From positions 1 through 26,359 of the forward strand of contig JBGOTQ010000053.1 of the NCBI GenBank assembly GCA_041476565.1: a stretch of 26,359 bases of DNA. The letters run 5' to 3'. Below the pieces are notes generated by a model that was not told the DNA's origin, did no database searches, and saw only the letters and a program-made list of their open reading frames with translations. The stretch is from DATKMG01 sp041476565. Its GTDB lineage: Bacteria > Acidobacteriota > Terriglobia > Versatilivoradales > Versatilivoraceae. Positions 20,955 to 26,359 of the stretch are shown here, in pieces. The stretch's first letter is position 1; the number at the start of each line of letters is the position of its first letter. The translations under genes were made by a program, and so were the position numbers.

Positions 20955-23945
20955 ATGAAGATATACACATCACGTTGGCATGGCTGCATTTTGCTGATTG
21001 GGATGACCTTACCTATCTGTCATTCATGGGCACAGTCCCATGTCAATACCGGGGGTATCCGGGTGATGGTCACGGACGAAGCCGGGGCCAACTTAGAGGG
21101 GGCTGAAGTCAGCCTAACTCATACAGATACAGGTGCTCAGCGGACTATCATGACCAGCTCCAAGGGGATCGTCGAGGCACCTTTGCTGTCTGTTGGCGGC
21201 TATGACGTGCTGGTCCAGAAGGCCGGTTTCTCTCCAGCCAAACAAACTGGAATTCTGGTCACACTCGGTCAGCTTCAAGTCGTCAATTTCCAGTTGAAAG
21301 TCGGGGCGGTGACGACCGTCGTTGAGATCTCAAAACCGGCTGCAAGCTCCGAGGCCTCGCGCCTGGAAATGAGTTTCCTGGTCGATAACACCATGGTTTC
21401 CGGGTTGCCCATCAATGGAAGAAGGTTCGCCGATCTGGCATTGCTATCCCCCGGAGTCATGCAGGAGATCGAGCGGAACCAGTTGAGCATTTCCAGTGCA
21501 CGTGGCATCAACAGCAGCATCAATTTGGACGGACTAGAATTCACTGAGCCTTTCTTCGGGGGTCAACGAGGGGGTGAGCGTTCCAGCCTGGCTTACACTG
21601 TCAGCCAGGAATCCGTCCAAGAGTTCCAAGTTGTTCGCGGCAATGCCTCTGCGGAATTCGGCAGAGGGACCGGGGGAGTGATCAACGTCCTCAGCAAGAG
21701 TGGCGCCAACGATTTCCACGGGTCCGCCTTTTATTACCTCCGCCACAAGGAACTTGCTCCCCGAGATGCTCTGGGAGACGAAAGAGCGCCCACTCGCCAG
21801 CAATTTGGTGGGAGCCTCGGCGGCCCCATCGTCAAAAACCGAACCTTCTTCTATAACGTATATGACCAACAGACCGAAAGGCAGCCGCTCATCATTCGAT
21901 TTAACAATCCTACGGGGCTCCCACCCGAGATTCTCAACCAGCAAGGGATCCAAACCAGCACAAATGGCATCAACACGTACCTTGCTAAACTCGATCACCA
22001 GTTCTCGTATCATCGACTCTTTGCCCGCTACAACTTCAGCCGAAACCAGGGGGAGAATGCCACTTACACCGGCGTTTCCAATGGGACGCCATCCTATAAC
22101 GGAACCGAGGCCGACCGAATCCACACGGCAGCCCTCAGCTTGACCAGCACCCTAAGCCCCACTCGGCTTAATGAGCTAAGAGGCCAGTATTCCTATGAGG
22201 TCCGACCCAGGATTAACAACCTGGAATCGGGAGATTTCGTTTCCAACGCTGGCCCTACCGTCTTGATTTCCGGTTGCTGTGTGCTTGGAGGAGTTTCTTT
22301 ACTGCCAACCATTCAACACGATAGCCGCTGGGAACTATCGGACAACCTTTCCTTGATCCAGGGGAGTCATAATCTGAAAGTTGGATTCGATTACAGCCGT
22401 TCCTATGCGGATCAGACATTTCGCGGGAACTGGAGAGGATCGTATGCCTTTAGCAGCACAACGGCATATCTCCATGTGATCAACCACGACATCAACCCTG
22501 CCACAAAGCTTCCCTACACCCCTGATATTTTTAGTGCGTTTTTCGGAGAAGGCCGTTTCCAGGGAGCAGAAAATGAATATGCGGTTTTCGTTGAGGATAG
22601 CTATCGGGCCTCGTCCAAGCTCAGTCTGGATGTTGGGCTGCGGTACGAGGCGGCAGTTTACCCGCAGCCTGTCGATCCAAACTCACTGCTGACGCAGACC
22701 TCTAAGATCAACAACGACATAACCATGTGGCAGCCTCGATTTGGATTGACCTGGAACCCGACGGGAAATGGCAAACTCATCATTCGCCTTGGTGGTGGCT
22801 TGTATAATGCTCAGACACCCTTGCTCTTGATCAACCAGGCCTTTACTGCAAACGGCAGTCCTACGGTGGGTTCTTCCTTTACTCTCACTGCACCGATGAT
22901 CAGTGCTTTCCAAAGGATACACCCTGAATTTGTCTTCCCTTTTGTCCCCGACACTTCAAAGGCTGAGAATGCCTCTTACTTTGCGAGTGCCGGGATTCCC
23001 AGCATCAGGCCGGATGCAACTTTCTTTGAGCCTGATTTCCGCAACCCAAGGTCCCTGCAATACACCCTCGGCGTGGAGCGGCAGCTCACCGGCGTCCTAT
23101 CGATCAGCCTGGACTATATCCATAACCACACAGTCCACCTGGAGCGAATCCACGACGTGAATCTGCCATTTCCAAAGGATCAGTTGGATAACTCCATTCC
23201 CCCTGTTGTGCGACCCAGGTTTGACTTGCGCCTACGTCCCAACCCAAATTTCAATGTCCTTCGACAATATGAAAGCTCAGCCCGCTCCAATTACGATGGG
23301 GTGACTCTCTCGTTGAACCATCGTTACTCCCGAAGGCTGATGTTCCTGGCCAGCTACACACTGGCATATAACCGCGACGACGATTCGAATGAGCGGAATT
23401 TTCAAGGGATTACCTACGAAAACGCTTACGACCTTCAGGCTGAATACCGGTGGAGCCGCAACGACATCCGCCATAGGGGCGTGCTGAGCGGGATTTATGA
23501 TTTGCCTAGGGGATTTCAGGTCGGATCCATCTTAGAGTGGCGCACGGGAACTCCCTTCAGCGCCTTTACCGGTGTCGATAGCAATGGAGATGGCCAGTTC
23601 ACCGATAGGCCGATCGTTGCCGGGATTCCACTCCTGAGAAACAGCTTTCGCCAACCCAACTACTTCCACCAGGACCTCCGGCTGAGCAAGACACTATCGC
23701 TTCACGAGAGGTATCGCCTTGCATTGATTGGGGAGATGTTCAATTTGTGGAACGTGGACAATCTCTCGTACAATGTGAGTACCAACGAAAGCACGACCAC
23801 GGCGCTCGGCGGAATTTGGGGAAGAGGCCAGATTCCACTTCCGACATTTCGCACCCTGCGATTCAGTAATGGCAGTCTGAATCGGGATGGGATTAACGCT
23901 GGAATGCCATTTCAATTACAGCTCGCGCTCAGATTCACTTTTTGA
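20955..23945 (+). CDS. Oar-like TonB-dependent outer-membrane receptor
   Basis: The 996-aa protein starts with a signal peptide (hydrophobic CILLIGMTLPICHSWA, cleavage expected after SWA near residue 26), a carboxypeptidase-regulatory-like beta-sandwich (about 32-115; IRVMVTDEAGANLEGAEVSL, YDVLVQKAGF), and a TonB plug (about 140-250; GLPINGRRFADLALLSPGV and the VQEFQVVRGNASAEFGRGTG stretch). The remainder is a beta-barrel with GGSLGGPIVKNRTFFY near its start and ending in Phe (LALRFTF), the C-terminal signature recognised for outer-membrane insertion. This architecture, lacking an obvious siderophore or cobalamin hallmark, is the large Oar-like group expanded in Acidobacteriota. Its ligand is unknown. 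ATG 20955 has AGGAGAG just upstream. No frameshift is seen. It is probably unrelated to the defence operon and marks the island's right boundary. Confidence 0.9.
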   Translation: MKIYTSRWHGCILLIGMTLPICHSWAQSHVNTGGIRVMVTDEAGANLEGAEVSLTHTDTGAQRTIMTSSKGIVEAPLLSVGGYDVLVQKAGFSPAKQTGILVTLGQLQVVNFQLKVGAVTTVVEISKPAASSEASRLEMSFLVDNTMVSGLPINGRRFADLALLSPGVMQEIERNQLSISSARGINSSINLDGLEFTEPFFGGQRGGERSSLAYTVSQESVQEFQVVRGNASAEFGRGTGGVINVLSKSGANDFHGSAFYYLRHKELAPRDALGDERAPTRQQFGGSLGGPIVKNRTFFYNVYDQQTERQPLIIRFNNPTGLPPEILNQQGIQTSTNGINTYLAKLDHQFSYHRLFARYNFSRNQGENATYTGVSNGTPSYNGTEADRIHTAALSLTSTLSPTRLNELRGQYSYEVRPRINNLESGDFVSNAGPTVLISGCCVLGGVSLLPTIQHDSRWELSDNLSLIQGSHNLKVGFDYSRSYADQTFRGNWRGSYAFSSTTAYLHVINHDINPATKLPYTPDIFSAFFGEGRFQGAENEYAVFVEDSYRASSKLSLDVGLRYEAAVYPQPVDPNSLLTQTSKINNDITMWQPRFGLTWNPTGNGKLIIRLGGGLYNAQTPLLLINQAFTANGSPTVGSSFTLTAPMISAFQRIHPEFVFPFVPDTSKAENASYFASAGIPSIRPDATFFEPDFRNPRSLQYTLGVERQLTGVLSISLDYIHNHTVHLERIHDVNLPFPKDQLDNSIPPVVRPRFDLRLRPNPNFNVLRQYESSARSNYDGVTLSLNHRYSRRLMFLASYTLAYNRDDDSNERNFQGITYENAYDLQAEYRWSRNDIRHRGVLSGIYDLPRGFQVGSILEWRTGTPFSAFTGVDSNGDGQFTDRPIVAGIPLLRNSFRQPNYFHQDLRLSKTLSLHERYRLALIGEMFNLWNVDNLSYNVSTNESTTTALGGIWGRGQIPLPTFRTLRFSNGSLNRDGINAGMPFQLQLALRFTF

Positions 23946-24015
23946 AGACTGTGTGCTGCTTGATTCCAGGGGTTCTGTTGCGTGGGGACAAGTCAGGCAG
24001 GAGTTTGGTGACAGC

Positions 24016-26359
24016 ATGATCGTCGGTGAGGCCAGTTCGGACCGGGTGGGAGGTAAATCTCCCTTGATCCGTTTTTCTATCGTTTCCTCCGCTGTGGATC
24101 TTTCGCTAACGCTAATGGTTTTCATGCTGAACCTGTCAGTCCTCCAAGCTGCTCCATCCAACGAAGGAAAGGACCTGCTGACCAGGGCTGACCAATTGGC
24201 GTTCCAGTATAACTGGGCTGATGCAGAGCCCCTTTATGAGCAAGCAGAGACCTACTTCGCAGAAGCCGGCGATCTACGAGACGCCCTTTACGCAAGGGTC
24301 AGCCGAATTCGTTCCTGGATGGAATACGAGCCTTTAGCCCCCTTGATGCATGAAGTCGAGACTATACTCGCTAGTGCGAATCTCAAAAACGACAGGCAAC
24401 TGCTGTTGAGAGCGCTTACGGTGAAGGCTGAGATTGAATCGCAATACAGCCTCGATGCAGCAGCAAAGACCTGGGAGCAGGTTGGTAATCTAACTCAACA
24501 ACTCAACCTGGAGGTGCTGAATTTGCGGGCGCAGGCAGAATTGGCTGCCGTTGCTTTTCAGCTGGGGGATATTGAGAAGGTGGTGAACACCAGGCCTGTA
24601 TTGGTGGCCATGCACGAGGCGAAGGATGTTGACGCGCAGGTGCGTTTTGTCTCAGTGGCTGCCATGGGCATTTGTGAGATGGGACGCTGTGAAGAAGCCC
24701 TCGGCTTTATCGACCGGGCTTTGGCAATACGCGAGGCAAATCCGAGAAGTAGTTTTCCCTTTATCACTTACTTTGGCAAAAGCATCGCGTTGGCGGCTCT
24801 TCGCAACTCCAGTGAGGCCCAGCGGATCCTCGAACGATGCCTGGCCCAGGCCAGACTGGAGAACAGCAAGCTACAGGAAGCATTCGCGCTCTATTTGCTG
24901 GGCAAGCTTCATCGAGAGCAGGATTTCTGGGGGGCCGCAGAGGAGTGTCTTCAAAAAGCGGCTTCCATTGCCGGCCAAATGGAATACCGATGGACACTCT
25001 CGCTGGCAGAATTGGAATTGACAGAGCTGGATCGGCAAAGGGGTAACTTCGATCAGGCAAGTGGACATCTGACTGCCAGTCTCGAAGCGAAGAAACAGTT
25101 CGGCGATCAGTTGCACACTCCAGTTTTCCTGGCTGCAGAAGCTCGTTTGCAGGCCAGCCAAGGGGAGTATGCCCACGCAGATGCGCTCTTCGTACAGGCT
25201 GAGCGTGAACTTGACCAGATTCTAGCGAAACTTCAAAGCGCCTATGGCAGAAGCTTTTTGGTCGCCAGCATGAGTTCACTCTATGTTAACCATTTCAGCA
25301 TGCTGGTGAAACACTTCGGGAATATTGAAAAGGCCTTCTCAATCATTGAGCAGAGCCGGGGAAGAAGCGAGGCGGACAGCCTTCGAGGACGATATGCCGC
25401 GGATGAGGAAAAACCAGATCAGAATCCCGTGGAATCTGAGATCGCAAGACTCCAGTGGCGCTTGATGCGAACGGCCAGCCACAAAGAACGTAAGGACCTG
25501 CTAGAGAAGCTTTTTGAGGCCGAGGAAAAACTGGGCCCTAGCTTCGAAACCGGCCGACATTCGGTTCACCATGTAGTTTTCGAACCCGCAGCCCTGGCAG
25601 TTGTTCAGTCCAGTCTCGCTATTGGCGAACTGCTAATCGAATACGTCCTGGATGAACCTGAATCCTATTGCATGGCGATCAGCCGCGAGGGCGTCCATGT
25701 TTACTTCATCGAGGGTAAGAAACAAATTGAGAAATGGATCGATGAATTCAATGAATCCATCCAGGAAAGGCGCAACATCGCGGCCGAGGCGCACAAGCTC
25801 TATCGGGCTTTGTTGGGACCCATCCCAGAATTGAATCGTGCAAACAGACTGACTATTGTGCCCGACTCAAGATTGCATCTCCTTTCGTTCGATGCTCTGG
25901 TCAACGACCAAAAGGAGTACCTCATCCAGCGGCACGTGATCACCTACGTTCCCTCAGGAACAGTGCTTCATCTTCTGAGGACCCTGCCCAAGCAATCAGT
26001 GGATTACATTCCGTTCTTAGGCGTGGGCGATGTATTCTACGGTGAGGGGACTTCGGTCGTTGTTCAGAAAGCACACCTTACCAGAGGAGGGTCGCAATTT
26101 GGCAACCTGTTCGACCTGGAAGGAGACCACCTCAAGCCACTCTCTTCCGCTCGCAGGGAGGTAGTCACGCTGGCTCGAATCGTCGGACCTGGCAGCAAGA
26201 CTCTGCTGGGAAATCATGCGACTGAGACTGAGGTGAAAGCTCAACCGCTTTCGCGATTCAGGATTCTCCATTTTGCTGCCCACGGCATTGCTGACACCGT
26301 CTTCCCCAGGCGATCATCTATTGTACTTGGGAGCTCTCCTTATTCGTCGGACGACGGCC
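24016..26359 (+). CDS. TPR-CHAT protein, truncated by the window end
   Basis: The frame is open from ATG 24016 to the window edge (781 codons). The N-terminus has a hydrophobic stretch (about residues 17-43, LMVFMLNLSVLQAA) fitting a signal peptide or anchor; ATG 24115 or 24124 would give a more conventional one. Residues ~45-480 are helical repeats of TPR type (for example NWADAEPLYEQAETYFAEAG and CEEALGFIDRALAIREANP). From about 515 a CHAT (caspase-like, C80/C14-related) protease domain begins: LTIVPDSRLHLLSFDAL, TYVPSGTVL, and ILHFAAHG with the catalytic His756. The catalytic Cys would lie beyond the window. It starts 70 bp after the receptor stop, so the two may be cotranscribed. CHAT-TPR proteins are common in Acidobacteriota; some are activated proteases in gasdermin or CRISPR-linked defence, but nothing here ties this one to such a role. 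Confidence 0.85.
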   Translation, partial: MIVGEASSDRVGGKSPLIRFSIVSSAVDLSLTLMVFMLNLSVLQAAPSNEGKDLLTRADQLAFQYNWADAEPLYEQAETYFAEAGDLRDALYARVSRIRSWMEYEPLAPLMHEVETILASANLKNDRQLLLRALTVKAEIESQYSLDAAAKTWEQVGNLTQQLNLEVLNLRAQAELAAVAFQLGDIEKVVNTRPVLVAMHEAKDVDAQVRFVSVAAMGICEMGRCEEALGFIDRALAIREANPRSSFPFITYFGKSIALAALRNSSEAQRILERCLAQARLENSKLQEAFALYLLGKLHREQDFWGAAEECLQKAASIAGQMEYRWTLSLAELELTELDRQRGNFDQASGHLTASLEAKKQFGDQLHTPVFLAAEARLQASQGEYAHADALFVQAERELDQILAKLQSAYGRSFLVASMSSLYVNHFSMLVKHFGNIEKAFSIIEQSRGRSEADSLRGRYAADEEKPDQNPVESEIARLQWRLMRTASHKERKDLLEKLFEAEEKLGPSFETGRHSVHHVVFEPAALAVVQSSLAIGELLIEYVLDEPESYCMAISREGVHVYFIEGKKQIEKWIDEFNESIQERRNIAAEAHKLYRALLGPIPELNRANRLTIVPDSRLHLLSFDALVNDQKEYLIQRHVITYVPSGTVLHLLRTLPKQSVDYIPFLGVGDVFYGEGTSVVVQKAHLTRGGSQFGNLFDLEGDHLKPLSSARREVVTLARIVGPGSKTLLGNHATETEVKAQPLSRFRILHFAAHGIADTVFPRRSSIVLGSSPYSSDDG

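Noticed and set aside
21534..22124. 196-codon open frame on the - strand
   Set aside because: Antisense to the receptor gene, which has signal peptide, plug and barrel features.
1..26359. tRNA, rRNA or CRISPR array
   Set aside because: No cloverleaf with conserved arms, no rRNA-like stretch and no regularly spaced direct repeats were found by eye.

Overview
The window looks like a chromosomal defence island in a moderate-GC Gram-negative bacterium, most likely an Acidobacteriota member. The taxonomic hint comes from the right flank: an Oar-like TonB-dependent receptor (N-terminal carboxypeptidase-regulatory-like domain, plug, large beta-barrel ending in Phe) followed by a TPR-CHAT protein, a combination common in acidobacterial genomes. 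This is inference from protein style, not from a marker gene.

Left edge (1-1449, + strand): the C-terminus of a small protein of a type often seen on mobile elements, an intrinsic-terminator-like hairpin, a 58-aa ORF, and an ArdC-type antirestriction protein (N-terminal ssDNA-binding-like domain plus HExxH zincin domain). This looks like the margin of a plasmid-derived or integrative element.

Centre (1838-20228, - strand): about 18.4 kb of tightly packed co-directional genes. In transcription order: a 351-aa protein in the brxA position; a 178-aa protein in the brxB position; BrxC-like P-loop ATPase (1422 aa); zinc-ribbon adenine DNA methyltransferase in the PglX position (863 aa); an AF2212/DUF104-like antitoxin and PIN toxin pair; PglZ alkaline-phosphatase-fold protein (945 aa); BrxL AAA+/Lon-like protein (680 aa); a CBS-pair plus Swt1-like HEPN protein; then, after a gap of about 100 bp, a GHKL (MutL/MORC-like) ATPase, a methyltransferase-fold protein of unknown function, and a second, beta-class DNA methyltransferase. 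Several genes overlap by ATGA or GTGA junctions. The first part is clearly BREX-like (BrxC, methylase, PglZ and BrxL are recognisable), but its composition fits none of the canonical BREX types: it combines a type 1-like order, a BrxL with intact Lon dyad, a zinc-ribbon methylase instead of classical PglX, and divergent head genes. It also carries two candidate RNase components (PIN, HEPN) and an appended GHKL/methylase cassette that could be a second defence system or an accessory module.

Possible cooperation (inference): the BREX core marks self DNA through its methylase and blocks phage replication through BrxC/PglZ/BrxL. The CBS-HEPN and PIN proteins could be a second-line abortive response. 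The GHKL ATPase, the methyltransferase-fold protein and the second methylase resemble the MutL/MORC-like ATPase-methylase associations known from restriction-modification neighbourhoods.

Right part (20229-26359): a 726-bp intergenic region with two long imperfect inverted repeats and a short hairpin, then the TonB-dependent receptor and the truncated TPR-CHAT gene on the + strand. No tRNA, rRNA, CRISPR array, transposase or integrase was seen.
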